A DNA stretch of 64,000 bases, from positions 1,364,001 to 1,428,000 of the forward strand of contig NZ_RBHX01000001.1 in assembly GCF_003626735.1 (NCBI RefSeq). Reading direction: 5' to 3'. This stretch comes from Microbacterium sp. CGR2. GTDB lineage: Bacteria > Actinomycetota > Actinomycetes > Actinomycetales > Microbacteriaceae. The notes under the pieces were generated by a model, which worked only from the letters and a program-made list of their open reading frames with translations, ran no database searches and was not told the origin of the DNA. This document shows, one piece after another, positions 52,322-60,422 of the stretch (the first letter of the stretch is position 1; every line of letters starts with the position of its first letter). Made by a program: the position numbers and the translations under genes.

Positions 52322-52734
52322 CCGATGCCACGACACCGTCCGAGCACAAAGCGGAGACGACGTCGCTCGGCGACCTGCTGGGCGAGGTGACTTCGGACCT
52401 CTCGACGCTGATGCGTCAGGAGTTGGAGCTCGCCAAGGCGGAACTGAAGCAGTCGGCCATGAAGGCGGGCCGCGGAGCCGGGATGCTCGGTGGAGCGGGA
52501 TACGCCGCCATGATGGCGATCTTCTTCCTCTCCGTCGCGCTGTGGTGGGCCATCGGGTACCTGACCGGTCTCGGTTGGTCGGCGGTCATCGTGGCCGTCA
52601 TCTGGGGCATCATCGCCCTGGTTCTGTTCCTGAACGGCCGCAAGCAGTTGAAGAGCGTCGACGGGGCGCCGCGCACAGTGGACACCCTCAAGCGCATCCC
52701 TGATGCAGTGAAGAGAAACGAGGAGAACAAATGA
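52318..52734 (+). CDS. DUF1469 / putative actinobacterial holin-X membrane protein
   Basis: A 138-residue protein: N-terminal amphipathic helix (GEVTSDLSTLMRQELELAKAELKQSAMKAGRGAGM), two transmembrane helices (AMMAIFFLSVALWWAIGYL; AVIVAVIWGIIALVLFLNG) and a basic tail. This is the YqjE/DUF1469 layout, often auto-annotated as phage holin although no phage genes are near. Coupled by ATGA on both sides. Confidence 0.87.
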   Translation: MTDATTPSEHKAETTSLGDLLGEVTSDLSTLMRQELELAKAELKQSAMKAGRGAGMLGGAGYAAMMAIFFLSVALWWAIGYLTGLGWSAVIVAVIWGIIALVLFLNGRKQLKSVDGAPRTVDTLKRIPDAVKRNEENK

Positions 52735-53306
52735 GCGATTCACCGGAGGCCATCCGCGCCGACATCGAGCGGACCCGCGCAGAATTCAGCAGCGATGTCG
52801 ACGCTCTCGCTGACAAGGTCACGCCGTCCAAGGTCATGCACAGGCAGACCGCGAAGATGAAGGGCGCCGCCCGCTCGGTCGTCGACCGCGTCATGGGCGC
52901 GGCCGATGACGCGGGTGACCGGATCGGCGAGGCAGGTTCGTCCGTCGCATCCGCCGTGAGCGGCACCGGCCGCAGCGCGACGGCGAAGGCGCAGGGCAAT
53001 CCTCTCGCAGTGGGCGTCATGGCGTTCGCCGCGGGCCTCGTGGTCGCTGCGCTGATCCCCTCGTCCGACAAGGAGAAGGAGCTCGCCTCCGATCTGAAGG
53101 ACAAGGCGCAGCCGTTGATCGACGAAGCGACCGAGGTCGCCAAGACGGTCGGCGAGGATCTGAAGCAGCCCGCGCAGGATGCGGTCGCAGCCGTCAAGGA
53201 CGAGGCGACGGATGCCGCCGCTCACGTCAAGGACGAAGCCACCAATGCCGCCCAGGCTGTCTCGGGTGACGCGCAGCAGGCTCGGGACCACCTCAGCGGG
53301 AGCTAG
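52731..53306 (+). CDS. DUF3618 domain protein
   Basis: A 191-residue protein with the DUF3618 signature at the N-terminus (SPEAIRADIERTRAEFSSDVDALADKVTPSKV), a membrane segment (LAVGVMAFAAGLVVAALI) and a C-terminal repeat-like helix rich in Ala/Asp/Lys (AVKDEATDAAAHVKDEATNAAQAV). DUF3618 and DUF1469 genes commonly lie together in actinobacteria. Last gene of the trio, followed by a strong hairpin. Confidence 0.88.
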   Translation: MSDSPEAIRADIERTRAEFSSDVDALADKVTPSKVMHRQTAKMKGAARSVVDRVMGAADDAGDRIGEAGSSVASAVSGTGRSATAKAQGNPLAVGVMAFAAGLVVAALIPSSDKEKELASDLKDKAQPLIDEATEVAKTVGEDLKQPAQDAVAAVKDEATDAAAHVKDEATNAAQAVSGDAQQARDHLSGS

Positions 53307-53322
53307 GTCGCCACACCGAACG

Positions 53323-53357
53323 GAGGGGTACAGCGAGGCGCACTCGCTGTACCCCTC
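53323..53357 (+). terminator. hairpin terminator after the DUF3618 gene
   Basis: GAGGGGTACAGCGAG (53323-53337) and CTCGCTGTACCCCTC (53343-53357) form a perfect 15-bp stem with a five-base loop, followed by TTC. Confidence 0.8.
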
Positions 53358-53413
53358 TTCTGCATCCGTGAGGTGCGCGCGCAGATCCGGAGAGTTGCTC
53401 TCCTTCCGGGCGG

Positions 53414-53419
53414 TAGGCT
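53414..53419 (+). promoter_or_regulatory. -10 box of leaderless purM
   Basis: TAGGCT, then six bases GAACGG and the GTG start at 53426. The motif matches that of purD at 13 to 14 of 15 positions from -10 through start codon. Confidence 0.55.
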
Positions 53420-53425
53420 GAACGG

Positions 53426-54541
53426 GTGGCTGCCTCCCCCACCAATCCCTATTCCGAAGCCGGCGTCGACACCGCTGCAGGTGATCTCGCCGTCGAGCTG
53501 ATGAAGTCTTCCGTGCGCGCGACGCACGGCCCCGAAGTGCTCGGCGGGTTCGGCGGCTTCGCCGGGCTCTTCGACGCCAGTGCGCTGCGCGAGTTCCGTC
53601 GCCCGCTGCTCGCGACCAGCACCGACGGCGTCGGCACGAAGGTCGCCATCGCTCAGGCGATCGACAAGCACGACACGATCGGCCAAGACCTCGTCGGGAT
53701 GGTCGTCGACGACATCGTCGTGGTCGGCGCGAAGCCGCTGTTCATGACCGACTACATCGCGTGCGGCAAGGTGTTCCCTCAGCGCATCGCCGACATCGTC
53801 CGCGGCATCGCCGAAGCATGCGCGGACACGGGCACCGCACTCGTCGGTGGCGAGACCGCCGAGCATCCGGGGCTCCTCGGCCCGCGCGACTACGACGTCG
53901 CCGGCGCTGCCACCGGAGTCGTCGAAGCCGACGCGATCCTGGGTGCTGAGCGCGTCCAAGACGGCGACGTGGTGATCGCGATCGCCTCCAGTGGACTCCA
54001 CTCCAACGGCTTCTCCCTGGTGCGCCACATCGTCACCGGCGCCGGCATCACCTATGCCGACACCGCCGCAGACTTCGGCACGACCTGGGGTGAGGCCCTC
54101 CTCGAGCCGACCCGCCTTTACACGCTTCCGCTGCTGCGGCTGATCGAGCACCTTCCCGGTTCGGTGCATGCTCTCAGCCACGTCACGGGCGGTGGGATCG
54201 CGGCGAACCTCTCGCGAGTGCTTCCGCAGGGGAGCTGGGCCGAGGTCGACCGCAGCACCTGGTCGCCGAGCGCCGTCTTCCGCGTGCTCAGTGACATCGC
54301 GGGCTCGACGCTCGAGTCCGCCGAAGGCACCTGGAACCTCGGCATCGGCTTCCTCGCGGTGATCGCCGCAGAGCAGAAGGATGCGGCGATCGCGGCGCTC
54401 GCCGCAGAGGGAATGCCGGCCTGGCAGGTGGCCACCGTCGGTTTCGGTGGGCGCCCGGCAGGGGAATTCGAAGAAGGCGCCAAGGGCGTCGAGGGTGGAG
54501 CTGTGCGCCTGGTCGGCGCGTACGCGGACGGAGCGAAGTAA
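53426..54541 (+). CDS. purM: AIR synthase PurM
   Basis: A 371-residue FGAM cyclo-ligase (purine step 5). Features: YSEAGVDTAAGDLAVELMK, the ATP-binding LLATSTDGVGTKV, GMVVDDIVVVGAKPLFMTDYIACG and GGETAEHPG. The GTG start is leaderless. It is followed after six bases by purF, so the two are co-transcribed. Confidence 0.97.
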   Translation: MAASPTNPYSEAGVDTAAGDLAVELMKSSVRATHGPEVLGGFGGFAGLFDASALREFRRPLLATSTDGVGTKVAIAQAIDKHDTIGQDLVGMVVDDIVVVGAKPLFMTDYIACGKVFPQRIADIVRGIAEACADTGTALVGGETAEHPGLLGPRDYDVAGAATGVVEADAILGAERVQDGDVVIAIASSGLHSNGFSLVRHIVTGAGITYADTAADFGTTWGEALLEPTRLYTLPLLRLIEHLPGSVHALSHVTGGGIAANLSRVLPQGSWAEVDRSTWSPSAVFRVLSDIAGSTLESAEGTWNLGIGFLAVIAAEQKDAAIAALAAEGMPAWQVATVGFGGRPAGEFEEGAKGVEGGAVRLVGAYADGAK

Positions 54542-54547
54542 GAGCCC

Positions 54548-56020
54548 ATGTGCGGCATCGTCGGAATGGTGGGGTCTGCCCCGGTCAATCAGGACATCTA
54601 CGACGCACTCCTGCTGCTGCAGCATCGCGGCCAGGATGCGACAGGCATCGCCACGGCGGAGGCCAACGGCGTCATGCACAACGCGAAGGCGCAGGGCATG
54701 GTGCGCGAGGCGTTCCGCACGCGCGACATGCGCGCCCTGTTGGGGAACGTCGGACTCGGGCACGTGCGCTACGCCACGAAGGGCACGGCATCCAACGAGG
54801 AGGAGATGCAGCCGTTCTACGTGAACGCGCCGTACGGCATCATCCTCATCCACAACGGGAACCTCACCAACACGCGTGAGCTCACCGCCGACATGGCGCA
54901 GCGCGACCGCCGCCACCTGAACTCCTCCAGCGACACCGAGCTGCTGCTCAATGTCCTCGCGGGCGAGCTGCAGAACACGACGTCCGCCGTCGACCTGGAG
55001 CCGGAGCGCATCTTCGAGGCGGTCGCGCGCACGCAGGAGCGCATCGAAGGCGCCTACGCCGTGATCGCGGTGATCGCCGGGTACGGTCTCCTCGCATTCC
55101 GTGATCCCTTCGGCATCCGCCCGCTGATCCTCGGACGTCGTCCGTCGACCGTGCCGGGCGCCGAGGGCGAAGACGAGTGGGTCGTCGCGAGTGAATCGCT
55201 CGTTCTCGAGAACGGTGACTACGACGTCGTTCGCGAGGTCGAACCAGGAGAGGCCGTCTTCATCTCCAATGCGGGCGAGCTGTTCACCAAGCAGTGCGCG
55301 GTCTCGACCCTGCTGGCGCCGTGCGCGTTCGAGTATGTCTATCTCGCACGTCCCGACTCCGTCATGAACGGCATCTCGGTGTACGAGTCGCGTCTGCGGA
55401 TGGGGGATCGTCTCGCCGACACGATCGCCAAGCACGTGCCGATGGACAAGATCGATGTCGTGATGCCGATCCCGGACTCGTCCCGCCCGGCCGCGATGGA
55501 GGTCGCCCGCAAGCTCGGTATCGAGTACCGCGAAGGCTTCTACAAGAACCGTTACGTCGGTCGCACCTTCATCATGCCCGGCCAGGCGGTGCGCAAGAAG
55601 AGCGTGCGACAGAAGCTGAACGCCATGTCGACGGAGTTCCAGGGCAAGAACGTGCTCCTCATCGATGACTCGATCGTGCGCGGGACGACGTCCAAGGAGA
55701 TCATCCAGATGGCGCGGGATGCCGGGGCGGCCTCCGTGACCTTCGCATCCGCGGCGCCGCCGGTACGGCATCCGCACGTCTACGGAATCAACATGCCGTC
55801 GCGTCACGAGCTGATCGCGCACGGAAGGACGATCCCTGAGATCGCAGAAGTGCTCGGTTGTGATCACCTGGTCTATCAGGAGGTCGACGACTTGAAGGCG
55901 GCGATCATCGAGGGGTCCGCTCTGACCGATCTCGACATGAGCTGCTTCGACGGCCACTACGTCACCGGCACCGTCTCCGACGAATACCTGGCTTGGGTGG
56001 AGGGGTCGCAGACCTCTTGA
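54548..56020 (+). CDS. purF: amidophosphoribosyltransferase PurF
   Basis: A 490-residue enzyme for the first committed purine step. It starts MCGIVGMVG, so Cys2 becomes the N-terminal nucleophile after Met removal, with no propeptide of the B. subtilis kind. Glutaminase domain: LLLQHRGQDATGI, GHVRYATKG. PRPP loop: VLLIDDSIVRGTTS. Its stop overlaps the following MFS gene (TGATG). Confidence 0.97.
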   Translation: MCGIVGMVGSAPVNQDIYDALLLLQHRGQDATGIATAEANGVMHNAKAQGMVREAFRTRDMRALLGNVGLGHVRYATKGTASNEEEMQPFYVNAPYGIILIHNGNLTNTRELTADMAQRDRRHLNSSSDTELLLNVLAGELQNTTSAVDLEPERIFEAVARTQERIEGAYAVIAVIAGYGLLAFRDPFGIRPLILGRRPSTVPGAEGEDEWVVASESLVLENGDYDVVREVEPGEAVFISNAGELFTKQCAVSTLLAPCAFEYVYLARPDSVMNGISVYESRLRMGDRLADTIAKHVPMDKIDVVMPIPDSSRPAAMEVARKLGIEYREGFYKNRYVGRTFIMPGQAVRKKSVRQKLNAMSTEFQGKNVLLIDDSIVRGTTSKEIIQMARDAGAASVTFASAAPPVRHPHVYGINMPSRHELIAHGRTIPEIAEVLGCDHLVYQEVDDLKAAIIEGSALTDLDMSCFDGHYVTGTVSDEYLAWVEGSQTS

Positions 56021-57345
56021 TGGCCGGGTCTTCCGGTCTGTCGGCAGGCCGGCCGCTCTGGCAGGGCCGCGGCCTCGCGATGGTCGGGATCATCCTGGTC
56101 GCGTTCTCGCTGCGCTCGGCCGTCGCCTCGCTGTCGCCCGTGATCGACCACATCGCCCGGGACTTCGCCGTGTCGTCGGTGGTGGTGGGGCTGATCGGCG
56201 CGGCGCCGCCGGTGTGCTTCGCCGTCTTCGGTCTGCTGACCCCGCTGTTCGAGCGGAGGTTCGGGCTCGAGCGCGTCGCGATCGCTGCCATCACACTGAT
56301 GGCGACGGGTCTGCTGCTGCGCGGTCTGGCGTTCGACTCGGTGAGCCTGCTCGCGGCCACCGCGGTGGTGTTCGCGGGCGTCGGGTCCGGCAACGTACTC
56401 CTGCCGCCCTTGGTGAAGAAGTACTTCCCCGACCGCATCGGCGTCATGATGACGGTGTATTCGACGACGCTGGCGGTGTCCACATTCCTGCCGCCGCTGG
56501 TCGCGGTGCCGGTCGCCGACTCCCTCGGCTGGCGGGTGTCGTTGGGCATGTGGGGCGTCGTCGCCGCCGTCGCTCTGGTTCCCTGGGTGACGCTGCTCAT
56601 CCGCGAGCGATCGGCGCCGGTCGTCCGGGCCTCGCCCCGCGTGGTCGAGGACGATCCCGACGATGGCCACCACGACGTGCAGGATGCCGTGGCCGTCGCC
56701 ACCGGCCCGATATCGACTGCCCCGGCGAACCCGCGATACTTCGGCCGCCTCTGGCGTCTGCCGTTGGCGTGGGCGCTCGCGCTCGTCTTCGGCACGTCGT
56801 CGACGATGGCGTACGTCTCATTCGCCTGGTTGCCCACCCTCCTCGTCGATGTCGGAGGTGTCAGCCCCGCCACCGCCGGGTTCCTGCTTTCGCTGTTCGC
56901 GCTGATCGGTCTGCCGTGCTCGCTGATCGTGCCGATCCTCGTGGTGCGATTCCAGGCGACGCGACCCCTCTTCTTCGTCGCCGTCGCCGGCGGGCTGGTC
57001 GGCCTCGCCGGTCTGCTGTTCGTGCCCACCGTGGCGTTGCCGCTGTGGGTGTGCATCTTCGGTCTCACGGCCATCATGTTCCCGTTGAGCCTCGTGCTGC
57101 TCAGCATCCGTGCGCGCAACCCGGAGAGCGCTGTGGCGCTGAGCGGATTCGTGCAGAGCATCGGGTACGCGATCGCCGCGGTCTTCCCGCTGCTGGTCGG
57201 CTTGCTGCATGAGACGACCGGAGGCTGGCGGGTTCCGCTCGTCGTGGTCGCCGCCGTGCTCGTGGTGTCGATCCCCGCGGGCATCGTCGCCGGGCGTCGG
57301 CGCACTATTGAAGAAGAGTGGGAGCGCCGCTACGGGCGCTGGTGA
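56020..57345 (+). CDS. MFS transporter, CynX/NimT type
   Basis: A 441-residue twelve-helix MFS protein. LRSAVASLSPVIDHIARDFAVSS and RFGLERVAIAAITLMATGLLLRG match the CynX/NimT (cyanate/nitroimidazole) group. The central loop is long, acidic and His-rich (EDDPDDGHHDVQD). The start overlaps the purF stop, so it is co-expressed with purine genes. Export of a purine or drug cannot be decided. Confidence 0.88.
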   Translation: MAGSSGLSAGRPLWQGRGLAMVGIILVAFSLRSAVASLSPVIDHIARDFAVSSVVVGLIGAAPPVCFAVFGLLTPLFERRFGLERVAIAAITLMATGLLLRGLAFDSVSLLAATAVVFAGVGSGNVLLPPLVKKYFPDRIGVMMTVYSTTLAVSTFLPPLVAVPVADSLGWRVSLGMWGVVAAVALVPWVTLLIRERSAPVVRASPRVVEDDPDDGHHDVQDAVAVATGPISTAPANPRYFGRLWRLPLAWALALVFGTSSTMAYVSFAWLPTLLVDVGGVSPATAGFLLSLFALIGLPCSLIVPILVVRFQATRPLFFVAVAGGLVGLAGLLFVPTVALPLWVCIFGLTAIMFPLSLVLLSIRARNPESAVALSGFVQSIGYAIAAVFPLLVGLLHETTGGWRVPLVVVAAVLVVSIPAGIVAGRRRTIEEEWERRYGRW

Positions 57346-57403
57346 CGCGCGCGCTGATCGCCGAGTCCTGGAGGCCCATCCGCGCCGCCCGGATACGACG
57401 AAA

Positions 57404-57424
57404 CCCCCGTGGGTCGCACGGGGG
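57404..57424. terminator. bidirectional hairpin between the MFS and DUF3073 genes
   Basis: CCCCCGT (57404-57410) and ACGGGGG (57418-57424) with a seven-base loop, preceded by ACGACGAAA. It separates two convergent genes. Confidence 0.65.
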
Positions 57425-57445
57425 AGAGGTTGGGCGGAGGGGCGG

Positions 57446-57631
57446 TTAGGCCTTCTCCAGCTCGTCCTCGTCTTCGTCTGCGTAGTCGTCGGCCCACTTA
57501 TCGACATAGGCGTCTTCATCGGTCGGATGAGCCAATTCGCGCTCGAGCGCGGAATAGTTCACCGACGGACTGTACGCCTTGAGTTCGCGGGCGATCTTGG
57601 TGTGTTTCGCCTTCTGACGGCCACGGCCCAT
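57446..57631 (-). CDS. DUF3073 small protein
   Basis: A 61-residue DUF3073 protein, found across actinobacteria: basic N-terminus MGRGRQKAKHTKIARELKAYSPSVNYSALERELA and a strongly acidic tail. Function unknown. GAGGGGG before the ATG is the ribosome site and TAAACT (57655-57650) a possible -10. Confidence 0.93.
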   Translation of the reverse strand: MGRGRQKAKHTKIARELKAYSPSVNYSALERELAHPTDEDAYVDKWADDYADEDEDELEKA

Positions 57632-57779
57632 GCGCGAGACCCCCTCACGAGTTTAGCTGCGGGCGGCAGGAGCCCACGCGTTTCACGACACCGGTTCGAG
57701 GCCGGTAAGAGTAGCATTCAGAATAGCACGCGCGTCAGCCCCTTCGGCTGATGCCAGGCTGGAGAAGGGAGCGATCCTC

Positions 57780-58322
57780 ATGACCGACAGCACCTCGACT
57801 CCGTCCGATGAGGCTGCACAGAACGCGATGCTGCAGAAAGCCGTCATCGTGGGGATGCAGCCCGATCAGAATCCTCGCGTCCTCGACGAGGCCACGCGGT
57901 ACGCGCGGTTGCTGAACGCTCCGCTCGTGGTCGTCCATGTCGACGTCACCCGATTCGTCACATACGAAGACCCGGACGGGTACGTCCACTCCGCCCCGAT
58001 CGACATCAACTTCGATGCGGGAACCGCGGAATTCGAGGCTGTTCAGGCGTCTGCCGCTGCGTTGCTCGACGGCACAGGGATCACCTGGACCGCTCGTCAG
58101 CTGGTCGGCGATCCCGCCCTTTCGATCAAGAAGCTCGCGGAGCGGCTCGATGCGCAGCTGATCGTCGTCGGTACTCGCAAGCGCGGGATCGGGGAATCGA
58201 TCCGGGAGTTCTTCACCGGATCCGTGGCGGCTCGGCTGGCACACCGTCAGCACCGTTCGATTCTCGTGGTGCCGCTGGGCGAGTCGGTCCCGGATGATCA
58301 GAAGGAGATCTGGCCGGAATGA
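57780..58322 (+). CDS. universal stress protein
   Basis: A 180-residue single-domain USP. Strand 1 VIVGMQPDQNPRVLDEATRYARLLNAPLVVVHV; the ATP-binding motif GTRKRG...GSVAARLAHRQHRSILVVPLG is close to the G-2x-G-9x-G(S/T) consensus. GAAGGGAG precedes the ATG. It is followed by the DUF6457 gene in the same direction. Confidence 0.92.
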   Translation: MTDSTSTPSDEAAQNAMLQKAVIVGMQPDQNPRVLDEATRYARLLNAPLVVVHVDVTRFVTYEDPDGYVHSAPIDINFDAGTAEFEAVQASAAALLDGTGITWTARQLVGDPALSIKKLAERLDAQLIVVGTRKRGIGESIREFFTGSVAARLAHRQHRSILVVPLGESVPDDQKEIWPE

Positions 58323-58361
58323 CGGTCCGTTCGGTCAGGACGCCAGCGGAGGGGCGCGCAC

Positions 58362-58589
58362 ATGGTCGACGCGCCCGATGAACTGTCGGCGTGGGTCGAG
58401 GGTCTCGCCGTAGCGCTGGGTGTCGAGGGCGAGGTCCCGGTCGACGACCTCCTGAATCTCACCAGAGAGGCCGCGCACGGGGTCACGCGTCCCGCGGGGC
58501 CGTTGACGACCTACCTCGTGGGCCGTGCCGTCGCCCAGGGAACCCCGCTCGCCGAAGCCATCGTCATCGCTCGCGCTCACATCGGCTGA
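58362..58589 (+). CDS. DUF6457 small protein
   Basis: A 75-residue protein (LSAWVEGLAVALGVEGEVPVDDLLNLTREAAHGVTRPAGPLTTYLVGRA) that matches DUF6457, seen in actinobacteria alone or fused to MobA-like proteins. A link to molybdenum cofactor is possible, but no other moa/mob gene is in the window. GAGGGG lies shortly before the ATG. Confidence 0.85.
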   Translation: MVDAPDELSAWVEGLAVALGVEGEVPVDDLLNLTREAAHGVTRPAGPLTTYLVGRAVAQGTPLAEAIVIARAHIG

Positions 58590-58638
58590 CGGCAGGTGCC
58601 GTCCGTTCCGGTGTCATCGGCGGCGGCGGCGTGCGCAC

Positions 58639-58692
58639 GACGAAACGCCCCTCGACTCGACCCGCAGGTCGAACGCCGAGAGGCGTCTCGTC
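58639..58692. terminator. bidirectional hairpin with GACGAAACGCC motif
   Basis: GACGAAACGCCCCTCG (58639-58654) pairs with CGAGAGGCGTCTCGTC (58677-58692) at 14 of 16 positions; inside it TCGACC/GGTCGA (58657-58662, 58667-58672) makes a second stem. It lies between convergent genes. Confidence 0.72.
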
Positions 58693-58723
58693 TTCCCACT
58701 CGCCGTCCGACGAGTGCTGTCGC

Positions 58724-59356
58724 TCAGCGCGCGGGGCGCAGCCCGTCGAGAGCGGAGACCACTCCGTGAGCGGCAGCATCCAAGCCATTCTCCAGATCGG
58801 TCACGACGGATGCCGGCAGCACTCCGCCCTTCGCCACATGAGTGCGGAGGTCTGTGCGGACCTGCGCGCGGAAGGCGTTGATGAGGGCGTCAGCGCGGTG
58901 GAGCTCTTCGCGACTGGTCGCCCTGGCGTCGTCGGCGGCGGACGCGGGTCGGTTCTTCGCCGACTGGCGTTCATCGTGAGCTGCGGATGCGAGATCGGCG
59001 CGGAGGCTCTTCATCGCGTCCTTCACGCTCTGGCGTACCTCGTTGGCGATCAGGCGGACCGAGTCGGTGAGGCCGGCCTCGATACCGGCCAGGTCGCCTT
59101 CTCGCGATGCCAGCTCGGCGCGACCGGCATCCGTGATCGCATAGATCGTGGTGCGGCCGTCGACGGTCTTGGTGACGAGGCCCTCTTCCTCGAGCTTTGC
59201 CAGGCGAGGATAGATCGTGCCGGCGCTCGGGGTGTAGGTGCCTCCCGTGCGGTCGGTGAGCGACTGGATGATGCCGTACCCGTGCTGCGGTGCTTCAGCG
59301 AGCAGTGACAGCAGGTACAGGCGCAGGTCGCCGTGGGAGAACACTGCGGGACTCAT
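58724..59356 (-). CDS. PadR-family transcriptional regulator
   Basis: A 210-residue PadR protein. Winged helix: GDLRLYLLSLLAEAPQHGYGIIQSL...YTPSAGTIYPRLAKLEEEGLV. The C-terminal Vir_AS2-like helical part is extended, about 130 residues. The ATG at 59356 overlaps the DUF4097 stop and has GGAGG upstream. It probably represses its own operon through the CACGATATATCGTG palindromes before the DUF4097 gene. Confidence 0.92.
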   Translation of the reverse strand: MSPAVFSHGDLRLYLLSLLAEAPQHGYGIIQSLTDRTGGTYTPSAGTIYPRLAKLEEEGLVTKTVDGRTTIYAITDAGRAELASREGDLAGIEAGLTDSVRLIANEVRQSVKDAMKSLRADLASAAHDERQSAKNRPASAADDARATSREELHRADALINAFRAQVRTDLRTHVAKGGVLPASVVTDLENGLDAAAHGVVSALDGLRPAR

Positions 59357-60195
59357 GCTTCCTCCCATTCGGGGTCGTTCGTGATGGATGCGGGGGAGCG
59401 GCGGAGCACAGTGACGCCACCGGAGACGGAGTTCGCCCGGAGGTCGACGAATCGGCCCGAAAGCTCACCGGTCGTGCCGTTGTAATTGCTGGGGCCTGAA
59501 GAGCTGCGCTCCACTCCGTCGATCAGCAGTCGACCGCTCAGCGTGCGGACGACGTAGTTCGCGGCGAGTGACTCGTCGAGGCGCACGGTCGTCCCACCGG
59601 ATACGGAGTTGACGGTGATCGTGTTCACGTCGCCCGCGGCATCCACCAGCGTCGAGCCGGAGACGATGTCGATCGTCGCCTTGCGGATGGTGCCGGTGAC
59701 GGCCACGTCGTCCGAGACGCTGTTGGCGCTGAGAGAGCCCGTGAGTCCGCGGACCTGCACGTCGCCGGAGACGGAGTTGACGGTGAGGTCGCCGATCAGG
59801 GTGTCGACGATGATGTCACCGGACACTGTGTTGAGGCGAGTGTCGTTGCGGATGCCGGAGACCAGGGCGCCGGCGCTGACGACGCCGAGGTTCAGCGCGA
59901 TGGAGCGGGGGACGGCGACGCTGACCTCTGCGCGCGGACCGCCGGAGCCGAAGTTGCGGAAGACCTCGAGGAAGTTGTCCCAGCCGAGCTGCGGGTGGTC
60001 GATCTCGACTTCACCGTCGCGCGCTTCGATGCGGAGGTCCTTGGTGGTCACCCCGTGCACCTCGATGCGGATGCCGGGTTCGTCGTGGGCGATGATGTCG
60101 ACCTGTCCGCCGACAAGACCGACCTTGAGACGGGTGACGGATTCGATGTCGATGACGCGTTCCTCGCCCGGGGCGATGAGCCACTTCTCGGTCAT
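59353..60195 (-). CDS. DUF4097 beta-helix-like protein
   Basis: A 280-residue protein with repeated short strands of the type NSVSGDV/NTVSGDI (at least six copies from about residue 120), the signature of DUF4097 adhesin-like right-handed beta-helices. No signal peptide or membrane segment, so it is cytoplasmic. Such genes are typically co-transcribed with PadR or PspC-type envelope-stress regulators. AGGAG lies before the ATG. It is the first gene of the operon. Confidence 0.9.
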   Translation of the reverse strand: MTEKWLIAPGEERVIDIESVTRLKVGLVGGQVDIIAHDEPGIRIEVHGVTTKDLRIEARDGEVEIDHPQLGWDNFLEVFRNFGSGGPRAEVSVAVPRSIALNLGVVSAGALVSGIRNDTRLNTVSGDIIVDTLIGDLTVNSVSGDVQVRGLTGSLSANSVSDDVAVTGTIRKATIDIVSGSTLVDAAGDVNTITVNSVSGGTTVRLDESLAANYVVRTLSGRLLIDGVERSSSGPSNYNGTTGELSGRFVDLRANSVSGGVTVLRRSPASITNDPEWEEA

Positions 60196-60221
60196 GTCTG
60201 CTCTCCTGGTTCGTGGGGGAT

Positions 60222-60274
60222 CACGATATATCGTGTGCGAGAGAGAGTAACACGATATATCTCGACCCTGTCAA
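60222..60274 (-). promoter_or_regulatory. PadR-type double operator and promoter
   Basis: Perfect palindrome CACGATATATCGTG at 60222-60235 and a second copy with one mismatch, CACGATATATCTCG, at 60251-60264. Minus-strand -35 TTGACA (60274-60269) and a poor -10 GTTACT (60251-60246) frame the second copy; the first lies in the transcribed leader. Confidence 0.75.
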
Positions 60275-60328
60275 GCCGATTCCACGTTCTCGCCGCAAAC
60301 ATCCAGCTACGTCACTGCACGATCGATG

Positions 60329-60352
60329 ATCCCCCCCCCGACCGGGGGATCT
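60329..60352. repeat. C9 tract inside a GATCCCCC/GGGGGATC inverted repeat
   Basis: Nine consecutive C (60332-60340), with GATCCCCC (60329-60336) and GGGGGATC (60345-60352) able to pair. It lies ten bases before the -35 of the TipA-like promoter. Confidence 0.7.
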
Positions 60353-60361
60353 GGACAGCGC

Positions 60362-60392
60362 TTGACATTGACGCAGCGTCAACTTCTACGGT
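60362..60392 (+). promoter_or_regulatory. MerR-type promoter of the TipA-like gene
   Basis: -35 TTGACA (60362-60367), 19-base spacer, -10 TACGGT (60387-60392). The spacer contains the perfect palindrome TTGACGCAGCGTCAA (60368-60382). A 19-bp spacer with an internal dyad is the classical MerR activation architecture. Confidence 0.85.
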
Positions 60393-60422
60393 GGGAGATA
60401 TCCATGACGGAGGGAGGACGCT

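Noticed and set aside
52318..52734. Phage holin as a sign of a prophage
   Set aside because: The DUF1469 layout fits a cellular membrane protein and no endolysin, capsid, terminase or integrase gene is present.
53303..55957. 884-codon open frame antisense to purM-purF
   Set aside because: Arg/Asp/His-rich shadow of two unmistakable purine genes; no promoter or start signal.
57690..57706. T-arm-like hairpin ACCGG-TTCGAGG-CCGGT suggesting a tRNA or attachment site
   Set aside because: No acceptor, anticodon or D arm can be built around it, and no integrase or repeat copy is nearby.
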